This document shows, one piece after another, positions 49,912 through 58,823 of a DNA stretch of 58,910 bases. Numbering within the stretch: position 1 is the stretch's first letter; each line of letters opens with the position of its first letter. The position numbers and the translations under genes are program-made. The notes under the pieces were generated by a model. It was not told where the DNA came from, searched no databases, and saw only the letters and a program-made list of their open reading frames with translations. The stretch is from Geosiphon pyriformis (taxonomy: Eukaryota; Glomeromycota; Glomeromycetes; Archaeosporales; Geosiphonaceae), in the NCBI GenBank assembly GCA_016748015.1, contig JAAOMT010000566.1, forward strand, positions 1,025 to 59,934, read 5' to 3'.

Positions 49912-51424
49912 ATGAGTTCATCAATCAAAAATCACCACACATGCTCAATGAAGAGTTCTTCTTTTATATTCCTTTTCAATCTGCTTGCAATACTTGTGCT
50001 TTCTCAAGATAGTTTGAGAAATTTAAATTTAACCAATCTGGACGGAAATTCTAGGTATTTTTTTTAAAAAAAAGGTGATATAAAACTGTTTTCGAGACTT
50101 ATGAAAAAAAAAAAATAATAATTTCATCAATTTCCATAATAGACTTCTTTCTGATAAAAAAGAATCTATCACCGTTAAGAATAAGACGAAGCCGAACGCG
50201 AGCGACGACGACGACGAAAGGTCTGAAGACCAAGAATTTCTAGAAAAAACCTACCACCAAAAAATTGAACAGTCTAGAGCAAAAAATCAAATCATTTTTC
50301 AGTCAAATCAAAAAAGAAATTCCATAATTCAACCTATCTCAAAAATTAGGAAAGATATATCCATCCTGAAATATCTAACATATGCGAGACACAACAAAAG
50401 GCTCTATTGTTCACCAAAACGAGTAGTTAAATTTATAGAAAATTTGGATCTCACAGGTTTTTTTTTTCACCATATAAATTTTTTTTTTCAGTTCCTAAAA
50501 CTTTATTATCACTAAAATTAAATGAATAATTTGGCTCTTCTTTAGGGAGAGTACATAAAACATTTAATAATCTTATATTTTCCCTGAGAGCTCCTGAAAT
50601 ACGTTACTTAAGTACGTGGTCTAAGGAACGAGAAAATATACTTGTACCTTATTTGGAAGTTAAGGACGCAAGAGTGGATAAAAAATTTTACCAGGATTTT
50701 CAAATAGTCTCTCAGGAAATTCAGTCATACCTTTTAAAAATCATGAAAACTGGCAACCAGAGATATTTTATTTTAACTGGACATCGATTAGCGGGCGGTC
50801 TGATGATTTATTTATTTATTTATTTCTTGAAATATTTGAGAATTAATGATTAAGATACTTCAAGTTTTTGTTCTTTCTTTTTTTCAAAAATACAGTTTAT
50901 GCGATATTTACGGCACTAATGATGAAAAATATACCCTCTTCAATTAAAACATTTAATGTCTTCACTTGGGGATCTCCGCGGTTTGGGAATGCCGCATTTG
51001 CAAATCATGTCAATTCTGTTTTAAATGTCCGTCGAGTAACTTTGATGGATGACCAAATCACAAGGTTCCCAATTTATACCAGCACATCAGATTTAACTTC
51101 GTATCTACATCCTGGGGAAGAAATATGGATAAAGAAAAAATGTGATTGTGATAATTTCGAATATTTTAATTGTCCGGGGGTGAAGGAGAAAGATGAGTTG
51201 AAAGAAAGTCCGGTATGCTATATATTTATAAGAGATTTATAAAAATTTTGGCTTTTTTTGTTGTTGTTAAACCTTGATTAAAAAAATTAAAAATTTATAA
51301 ATATTTTTGATTTTTACAGTTTTGTAATAATTCTCAACCAGAGCATGACCCAGATTTTACATATGATGGTCCCTATTTTGGTTTTATATTTGGTCATCAA
51401 TACCAAATTTGTGAAGAAGTCTAA
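49912..51424 (+). CDS. Pseudo-lipase 2: class 3 lipase fold, Ser to Arg
   Basis: Five exons (49912-50054, 50143-50456, 50546-50797, 50896-51212, 51320-51424), all GT-AG and in frame, giving 376 residues. The N-terminus is a good signal peptide (SSSFIFLFNLLAILVLS). An acidic, Lys-rich linker (NASDDDDERSEDQE) precedes the lipase domain. Where the oxyanion motif is expected it reads IFSLRAPE. The elbow reads TGHRLAGVYA: Ser replaced by Arg. TWGSPRFGN, TLMDDQITRFP (Asp) and YLHPGEEIWIKK (His) are present. The tail has CDCDNFEYFNCPG, then FCNNS and YDGPYFG. The intron after the elbow has an unusual GTCTGA donor. Probably secreted; substrate or partner unknown. Confidence 0.87.
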
Positions 51425-51718
51425 TATATATATATATATATGTATATATTAGATACCTAAATTTTAAATTCACTATTTGAAAATATAAATATTTATTAAA
51501 ACAACTGTCTTTTACTTAAGAAATCAGATATTCTAAAAAAATATGCATGAAAAAATTTTCTGATTAATTATCATCTCTAGTATTTTTCTGTCTTGTTATT
51601 GAATTATATAAATTTAATGCAAAAAAAAAATTTCAAAATTTTAATTTATCTTTTATTACATTATTCAAAGCATATTTCTTTTTAATAAACTAAAAATTAA
51701 GAATTCTCAAAACTTGTT
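51425..51718. other. Convergent spacer between pseudo-lipases 2 and 3
   Basis: 294 bp separating two genes that end towards each other. It begins with a (TA)n run just after the stop of pseudo-lipase 2. No separate terminator or gene is recognised. Confidence 0.6.
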
Positions 51719-52656
51719 CTAATTTAGATATCTTTTTTTGAAACAATTTTTAAACATTGTTCGCCCAAAATATGGACCAAAATGCTCATGATCAAGATGG
51801 GATTCTCTATAAATTTTGATTGAATCTTGAAAATTTATTCCTGGATATATGGCTTTATGCAAATGATTTCTTGCATTGCAATCCTAAACAAAGTTTTGAA
51901 ATTTTTTTAATTTTAAAATTATTAAATAGGAAATGAATTATAAATTTATCGATTTTTAAAATTACCTCATGTTCATGTAATGTATGCGTATGATAACATA
52001 TATAAATCTTTGAATTTGGACAATCACATGAAGGAGGTTCTATCCAAAACTCTTTTTGAGAATGTCTGTATTGAATTTTGGTTAATTTTGTTGTTGTTGT
52101 TGTTGTTGTTGTTATTTCTTTAGGCATATTTATTCCACGAAAAAATCCTTCAATTGGAAAATTAGGTATCCAATCATCACCATAAGTCACCCTCCAAACT
52201 TTATGTAACATATGTTGAACGTAATGAACGAATATTTCATTTCCAATTCTTGGCTGGCCGAAAGTAATCACGCTTACGGTGGCTTCCGTATTATTTCTTT
52301 TATATTCAAGTGCAGCAAATACAGCTAAAGCTAAAAAAATTTAAAAGAGGTTAACAGTGAAAATTTTTAAATTTTTATTGTAAAAAAAAATTCGCAAATT
52401 CTTTTTTACCGGCTCCAGTACCAAAGCCTGTAAATAAATATTCATTCAAATTATTTTCCCTTTCATACTTTTCAAATTTCGTCGAGAAAAGTTCTCCCCG
52501 AGATTGCCAAAATTTATAAAGAAATCTGGAGACTAACCCATATTGTACAGGTGGGTAAGGAATAAAATCCCATACTAATCCGCCTATACCAAATTTTAAA
52601 TAATCAATGTTATCTTCGACAGCACTAAAAGCGATTATACTGCTTGAAAACTTCAC

Positions 52657-52698
<42 letters not shown>

Positions 52699-53235
52699 AA
52701 TAAATGAAAAAGTTTAGCTTCAAGTAATTTTTTCGAAAAAACAAGAATAATTTTTTTACTAACCCCAAGCCCTAGCAGCTGAACGACGATTCGCGAAAAA
52801 ATCATTTGTCGCTTTTTTGATAACTTGTTGGCAAGTTGCCTCCCAGGCAAATTTTGCACTTTCTGATAGTTGACGCAAAACATTTTCATCTTCAACAACC
52901 ATTTTTACCATGGCAAAATTTGTATCATAATCTCCATCACCATCACCACCACCATCACCATCACCACCATCACCATTATCACCATCAATATCACCACCTT
53001 CAATATCTGCTATTGTAGCCACTGTATTATTAAGAGTGAATTGGAAATTTCTTTTTTGATTTGATTGAATTATAAAATAATTTTGTTTGATGTGAGATTT
53101 ATTATTATGGAATGACTGTGAACGAAAAATGATCTCCGTAATAGATGGACTTTTATTATGAAAATAAAAAAGAAAAATTAGAGGCAACAAGGAAAAGAAT
53201 GCGTGCGGCCAAATAATTTTCACAATATAAAACAT
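51719..53235 (-). CDS. Pseudo-lipase 3: class 3 lipase fold, His-Ser to Phe-Gly
   Basis: Four exons (52764-53235, 52410-52655, 51966-52330, 51719-51883), GT-AG, giving 415 residues from ATG 53233-53235; upstream in-frame codons contain no ATG. The start MFYIVKIIWPHAFFSLLPLI is a signal anchor. A Gly/Asp repeat tract (GDGGDGDGGGDGDGD) encoded by a microsatellite lies in the linker. Lipase-domain landmarks: SSIIAFSAVE at the oxyanion position; TGFGTGAALA at the elbow (GHSLGGALA in active enzymes), so both His and Ser are changed; TFGQPRIGN; TYGDDWIPNFP (Asp); YRHSQKEFWIEP (His). A run of eight Thr precedes the His segment. Tail: CDCPN, HEHE-DCNAR, HFGPYFG and a final Cys. Confidence 0.88.
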
Positions 53236-53706
53236 TCTAATTTTTGAAAAAGTTCCGCGTAGTTTGAGTTGCTTCAAGTAAAAAATATCTTGACCATAAT
53301 TTAGCTCAAGAGATTTGATTTTAAAATTTTTTTTTTCCTAATTAGGATATTCTTATCAAGATTTTTTTATAAGGCTGCGGAAAAAATTTTTGAATTTTTT
53401 CTCAAAATAAATATTTACATAATTTCTAAATACATGGAAAATCTCGGTCTTTGAAATTCTTCCGATTAATAAATAAATATATAAATATTTTTCTGAAATA
53501 CATTGAGTTATCGCATCATGATCGTCCTAAATAAAAAATTAGCGTTATTTTCCGCATGATAAAGAATTTTAAAAAAGTGTTTACTTCAAAAATTTAGAAT
53601 ATATAAACACTGACATCAGTGTAAACAATTCAAATTCCTCCCCTCCCCTCCCCTCCCCTCCCTCCACTTTTAACTTGAAAATTTTTTAAAAGGTGAAGAA
53701 AGAAGA
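53236..53706. promoter_or_regulatory. Divergent promoter region with TATA box, palindrome and C-rich tract
   Basis: 471 bp between pseudo-lipases 3 and 4, transcribed away from each other. Upstream of gene 4 are TATATAAA at 53600-53607, the inverted repeat ACACTG-ACAT-CAGTGT at 53607-53622, and a CCCCT tandem run at 53637-53665. The opposite strand of that run has several runs of three or more G and could form a G-quadruplex. The TATA box is about 107 bp before the ATG. The roles are inferred from position. Confidence 0.55.
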
Positions 53707-53831
53707 ATGATTTCTCAGAGAAAACACCTAATGACTAAGGAATTCTACGCGAGGCTTAAAAAACTTTCTCTCAAAAGATTTATTTCTATTATTCTTTTTT
53801 TTCTTCTTTTATTCTTTTTATCCCATCTAAG

Positions 53832-53867
<36 letters not shown>

Positions 53868-55292
53868 GTTAGATCAAAATCTTTTTGATTATCCCCTAGA
53901 AAATATAAAAAAATTTGATTTCTTTCATCACTCTGAGCCAATTTTAAAACTCAAAAAAAATTTAACAAAAGATATTGCAAAATTCGAAATTTCACTTTTC
54001 CAAGAAAGAAATTCTTTTGGCCCCATTTTTATAAAAGATTTAGTCGATGATCAGAATCTTTTGGAATTATTTTCTACCAAAGCAAATTTTGCCAGGATAT
54101 CACATTGTTCCCTAAAACAGTTACTACTATCAGGAAAAGGTGAGAATCGGACTTCTTGCGTTGAAATATAGATTATAATATTTTAATTCATTTGTAAATT
54201 TTTTCAAAACAGTTTTCTCTGATGCTTTGGTTTCCATTATGGAACACGATCATTCAAAATTGACTCTAAGTTTTGCACATATTAATAACAATAATTTTGA
54301 AAACACGCGATCCCGCATATCGCAGATTTTTAGAGTCGTTCAATTCCCAGATGTAACTGGTGCTTGGGTAGCAGGCATATACCTCCGCTTATGGAAAATT
54401 TATTTTCAGAAAAAATTTTTGGGGGGGCTTCAAAAATTTTTGTCAAATTCACTGAAGAAATATGATTATTCTGATTTTTATTTCACTGGATTTGGCCAAA
54501 GTTGTCGTAAGTTTTGAGTTTATTCATTAAAAGAATAAATTAAAATTACTTTGGACTTTCGAATTTAATGTTTTTTGAATTAGCATATGCAATTTTTGCT
54601 GCCCTGAAATTTTTGGAAATCTATAAACCTTCAAAAAAACCTATCGTTGTTACTTTTGGCCAACCGAGAATGGGAAATGAAGTTTTTACCGCTTTTGCTC
54701 AAACCAAACTTGAGGCAAGAAATTTTCCATTTGATTTTTGTTCCCAATTTGTTTCTGAAGATTTTGCTAATAATGTCTTTAATTGAAATCGAAAAACAAG
54801 ATTTTTCGTGTTACACTTATGGATGATTGGTTACCAGATATCCCCATACAAGGAAGAAGATATTTTTCAAAATGGGATGATACAAACAAAAGGCCAACGA
54901 GTTTAGTGCTTCCTGTAAAAGAAAGATATACACATTTCAAACCTGAATTTTGGATTGAAATTAATTGTGAATGTTCACAAGACATCTACCCAACTGTGTA
55001 CAAATGCTTGAACACCCATTCATTCGATGAACATCCGGTATGAATTTGATATTTAAATGTTAATAGAAAATCTCTAAAATATTTTTGCCCAAATTCCATT
55101 TTTTCTCAACCTCTTTAGGAATGCAATGCTCGTAAACATGAGATCAACATTTCACATGGCTTTCTGCATGAAAATAAATCCGATGAATTTCATTTTGGTC
55201 CGTATTTTGGACAAAACATGAATGATTGTCAAAATTTAAATAGAACTATGATTAAAGGTATAATCTTACAAAAAAAAGTACCAACCTTTTAG
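53707..55292 (+). CDS. Pseudo-lipase 4: class 3 lipase fold, Ser to Gly, with a GC-AG intron
   Basis: Five exons (53707-54139, 54213-54506, 54584-54714, 54801-55037, 55119-55292), giving 422 residues. The third intron (54715-54800) uses a GC donor, GAG|GCAAGA, with a CTAAT branch-like site and an AAG acceptor. This choice makes the segment between the TFGQPRMGN and RVTLMDDW motifs the same length as in gene 2; otherwise the frame stops at 54783. A long hydrophobic N-terminal segment includes 13 Leu encoded by a TTA/ATT microsatellite, probably a signal anchor. The elbow reads TGFGQSCPYA, with the nucleophile position Gly. MDDWLPDIP (Asp) and YTHFKPEFWIEI (His) are kept. Tail: CECSQD, ECNAR, HFGPYFG, Cys. 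Confidence 0.85.
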
Positions 55293-56132
55293 TATGCATT
55301 TAGAGACGTTATCATTTAGAAAATAGCCAATAATATTACTGTATGTGACTTTATAATGACAGTCAATCATATTGCTACATGTGAAATTAAAAATTACCCA
55401 TAAATTTTATTACGTTAACAAAAAAGATTTAATGCAAATTTGTTTCAATAAGGCATTCTGAAGTCTTTTTATCCTCTTATACAACTTTAATTATGTTTCA
55501 TCATATTTTAACTTGATAACATTGTTAAAATCTTGCTGAACAAGATATTATACTATTAACTCCAAAGCATTCTGTAAATAACTTTTTGATATTCTATGTT
55601 ATCATCTTACTCTTCTCAATAATTAAATTCACAATTTTTGCTTGGTAAGTAACTAGTTTATCTGTGTTTTTTTTTCTTTTGAATAATTAATGTTTTTTGC
55701 TAATATTTATTAAATTTTACAATTAAAGTGCTTTACAACTCTTTTATTAAGTTACTGATACTATTTTTATTATTAAAATTATTATTATTAAAGTTAAAAA
55801 GTGTTAAAAAAATTCTTTTATGCTGAAAAAATTGTGTATTACTATTAAAGATATCTTACACTAAGCTTGAAAAATAAAATTGTATAACAGAAAGAATATT
55901 TATTTTATTATTTTCAATTTCAAATTTAAATATCTTTGAAATAACTACTTTATAAAATAGCATTAATAATAGCATTTAAAAAAACATAATAATACCAGTA
56001 TTTATAGACTAAATACAAGATATTATGTTTAAAAAAATAAAATAATTACTTGTGTATTATAAAAATTTAAATTGTTAACATCAACTTAATGTATTATCAA
56101 TCAATAAAATTGTTTTGCAACCAGCTATGATT
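55293..56132. other. AT-rich spacer
   Basis: No gene seen between pseudo-lipase 4 and the DNA transposon. Ordinary AT-rich sequence with short ATT runs. Confidence 0.6.
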
Positions 56133-57054
56133 AGAGAGTTTGCGCTACAATGATTTCTTTGTAAATTTACTTCTAGCAGTCCCAAATGGAATTACTTGTA
56201 GAACAGAGTTTGCGTTACAATGATTTTCCTTGTAAATTTATTTCTGCAATTGGCTAGTGATGTCACGTAATTTTAATGCAAACGCGTATCAAATCTCACC
56301 ATTTGGAGTCCGAGAACTTGACTTTTGACAGCCTGCGAATGGCTACACTTCTGCTACTACTTCATAAGCGTCAACAACAACTGGCTATAACAATGAAGAC
56401 AATATTTGAACCTGAACGTCCATTGATTCCCAATACGAGACTTGATCTAAATGCACTTGATGAGGGAACGTGTGTAGCATTTTTCCGGTATGAAGATTAA
56501 AGTTTTATATGACTAATGTGACAATAATGTTTTGAAAAGTATATTGAAGACAACGGCTTATAGATTCAACAAAACACAGATAGAACAACTTGTTGAACAC
56601 TTCCGAATTCCATCAGTTATCATTACAGAAAATCGTTTGCGGGCAACTGGAGTTGATTCATTATGCATGTTACTTCGGCGAATGGCTTATCCAAAACCGA
56701 CATGTTGATACTATTCACCTTTTTGGTCGACCAACTGATGAAATTTCTCGTTTCTGCCAACAAGTTATTTGCGACGTGACAGGTAGTAGATAGTATAGTG
56801 AATGCTTATTCACTAACAATAAAAATGACCCACAGTCTTAAAATAGGTTCGAGAATATCTCTCTTAGGTTTGGACATATTGTAAGACATACCTTGTCAGC
56901 TTTTGGGCTACAGATTGCAAAAAATTAGATAACAAAATCTCTTACTTGTAGAGGAGATCTACAAAGAATTCCGGTTTTAAATTTCTTTGTACAAGCCACA
57001 AATTTGTGGCTACATGTAAATTTACAAAGAAAATCATTGTAGCGCAAACTCTCT
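56133..57054 (+). mobile_element. PIF/Harbinger-like DNA transposon remnant
   Basis: The element is bounded by inverted repeats of about 38-39 bp that begin AGAGAGTTTGCGCTACAATG at 56133 and end with the complement at 57054, differing by one base of indel. An ATT triplet flanks each side (56130-56132, 57055-57057), fitting a 3-bp target duplication as made by PIF/Harbinger elements. A second, diverged copy of the left terminal sequence lies inside at about 56204-56243. The interior holds the start of a transposase and then lacks the catalytic domain, so this is a non-autonomous deletion derivative. Confidence 0.85.
56276..56792 (+). pseudogene. Harbinger-type transposase, N-terminal fragment
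   Basis: Exon 1 (56276-56487) reads through NTRLDLNALDEGTCVAFF. A 76-bp GT-AG intron (56488-56563, with CTAAT near its middle) joins to a second exon containing RFNKTQIEQLVEHF, then VDSLCMLLRRMAYP. This corresponds to the conserved N-terminal region of Harbinger-type transposases (FRF...L...LLRRLAYP). One extra base near 56700-56706 shifts the frame; the following VDTIHLFGRPTDEISRF continues the same family pattern (LFGR...EIS). Nothing of the DDE catalytic domain remains. The intron and the frame break mean that no working protein is encoded. Confidence 0.8.
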
Positions 57055-57726
57055 ATTATATCAAATTTTTTAAGTCATTATTAAAAATGATACTTTTTTT
57101 ATATATGTTTTAGTATTTTATATTATATATAATATTGAAATTGTAATAAATTTACTTTTTTAACGCAATGTAGATTAAAACACTTGACTTTAATACAAAG
57201 AAAAAAAATTATTTATATATAATTTTAGTAATTATAATGATCGTGGTCAGAGATTGTGATTTCTAGTAAAATTTAATAAAAAGTTCTTTTGAATTATTGT
57301 GTTTAACAGCTAATTATCAAGCTTCTGAGATCAGGAATAGCATTTTCTTACAAAATCCATTATTCAATAGTAAATAGCCAAAAATCTGAGATTTTTGATG
57401 CAAGATTTCTATCATTTAATTTCCTCAGTTAATAATTATTTTTAGTTAAATTTATAAATTAATTTCTTTCTTTGACTTGAGGGCAAAAGAAATTTTAGTT
57501 TTTAAAAAATGAACGAGCCTACAACTTTATCAAAAAATAATATTTTTTATTTTGAACAGCAAATCTGAAAATTCTAATATGATAGAAGTCTATTATAAGA
57601 ATTGAAAGCTAAACCATTTATAAAGACATTTTTTATCTATTTGAGATTTAATTTTGATATTTTCATAACTTATATTAAAAATATTTTATTTAAAGACTAA
57701 TCAGATAGAATGCATCGCAATAATAC
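57055..57726. other. AT-rich spacer before the repeat-precursor gene
   Basis: About 670 bp with no open frame. It includes the 3' flank of the minus-strand repeat-precursor gene. No poly(A) or terminator site can be assigned with confidence. Confidence 0.6.
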
Positions 57727-58823
57727 CTAATAGAGATTACTATTATCGTTAAAGCCTCCGTTAATAGTACCAGAGGAAAAGTGACCATTTTGCTGGTTAC
57801 CAATGGATCTCTTATCGTTGAAACCTCCATTAATTGTCCCAGACGAAAACTGACCGTTTTGTTGATTACCGATGGATCTTTTATCATTGAAACCTCCGTT
57901 AATTGTACCAGACGAAAAGTCACCATTTTGTTGGTTACCTATGGATCTCTTATCGTTGAAACCTCCATTAATTGTCCCAGACGAAAACTGACCATTTTGT
58001 TGATTACCGATGGATCTCTTAGTGTTGAAACCTCCATTAATTGTCCCAGACGAAAACTGACCGTTTTGTTGATTACCGATGGATCTTTTATCATTGAAAC
58101 CTCCGTTAATAGTACCAGACGAAAACTGACCATTTTGTTGATTACCGATGGATCTTTTATCATTGAAACCTCCGTTAATTGTACCAGACGAAAAGTCACC
58201 ATTTTGTTGGTTACCTATGGATCTCTTATCGTTGAAACCTCCATTAATTGTCCCAGACGAAAACTGACCATTTTGTTGATTACCGATGGATCTCTTAGTG
58301 TTGAAACCTCCATTAATTGTCCCAGACGAAAACTGACCGTTTTGTTGATTACCGATGGATCTTTTATGTTGAAACCTCCATTAATTGTCCCAGACGAAAA
58401 GTCACCATTTTGTTGGTTACCTATGGATCTCTTATCGTTGAAACCTCCATTAATTGTACCAGACGAAAACTGACCATTTTGCTGGTTACCAATGGATCTC
58501 TTATTGTTGAAACCTCCATTAATTGTCCCAGACGAAAAGTCACCATTTTGCTGGTTTCCAATGGATCTTTTATCATTGAAACCTCCATTAATAGTACCAG
58601 ACGAAAAATCACCATTTTGCTGGTTACCAATTGCATTGGAATTATATCCTAATCTATCACCATTATGGTTGAAGCCTCCGTTAATAGTACCATGGGAAAA
58701 CTGGCCGTTGTTCTGATTACCGATACCCCTCTTTGCATTTAATGCAGCTGCACTAGACGTTGAAAATGTAGACAAGAGAAAAATAGCTGTGCAAATTTGT
58801 GTAATAAAAATTTTACCAGTCAT
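57727..58823 (-). CDS. Secreted Lys-Arg-punctuated repeat precursor (KEP-like), one-base frameshift
   Basis: ATG at 58821-58823 (an upstream in-frame TTG is not the start). A signal peptide (KIFITQICTAIFLLSTFSTS) is followed by AAALNAKR and then fourteen copies of a 23-residue unit of the form KR-SIGNQQNG-x-FSSGTINGGFN-x, where x is D, Q, H, N or T. The first two units are variants. The protein ends NDNSNLY at TAG 57727-57729. Lys-Arg before each unit is a Kex2 site, so the predicted products are near-identical 21-residue peptides rich in Asn, Gly, Gln and Ser, without Cys. Kex2-processed repeat proteins are known in fungi as sources of pheromones, surface peptides and cyclic RiPPs. One base is missing in the unit at 58363-58430, shifting the frame; otherwise about 365 residues would be encoded. 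Activity of the product is unknown. Confidence 0.85.
57730..58720. repeat. 69-bp coding minisatellite (14 units)
   Basis: Tandem 69-bp units, nearly all the same length, make up the repeat precursor. Units at 57880-58086 and 58156-58362 are identical over 207 bp, showing a recent four-unit (276-bp) duplication. The unit at 58363-58430 is 68 bp. Confidence 0.93.

Noticed and set aside
52836-53064. His-rich and Ile/Thr-rich plus-strand frames
   Set aside because: They are the complement of the Gly/Asp microsatellite in pseudo-lipase 3 exon 1, which has correct splice sites and family motifs.
54748-54800. Frameshift or premature stop in pseudo-lipase 4
   Set aside because: A GC-AG intron at 54715-54800 removes the stop and gives exact spacing with the sister genes, which is simpler than a mutation.
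46584-55292. Loss of the catalytic Ser as an artefact of wrong splice choice
   Set aside because: In all four genes the elbow codons before the junction lie inside an exon in the verified frame; shifting the donor cannot create Ser at that position.
56850-56870. GGTTCGA motif as part of a tRNA gene
   Set aside because: No matching acceptor, D-arm or anticodon arm can be folded around it.
57781-58473. Long plus-strand open frame with repeats across the peptide array (230 codons)
   Set aside because: It is the antisense shadow of the minus-strand precursor: a 69-bp unit without stops is open in several frames. The minus frame has the signal peptide, Lys-Arg sites and a natural stop.
57730-58720. 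CRISPR-like array
   Set aside because: The units are 69 bp, contiguous, without unique spacers, and coding; the organism is a eukaryote.
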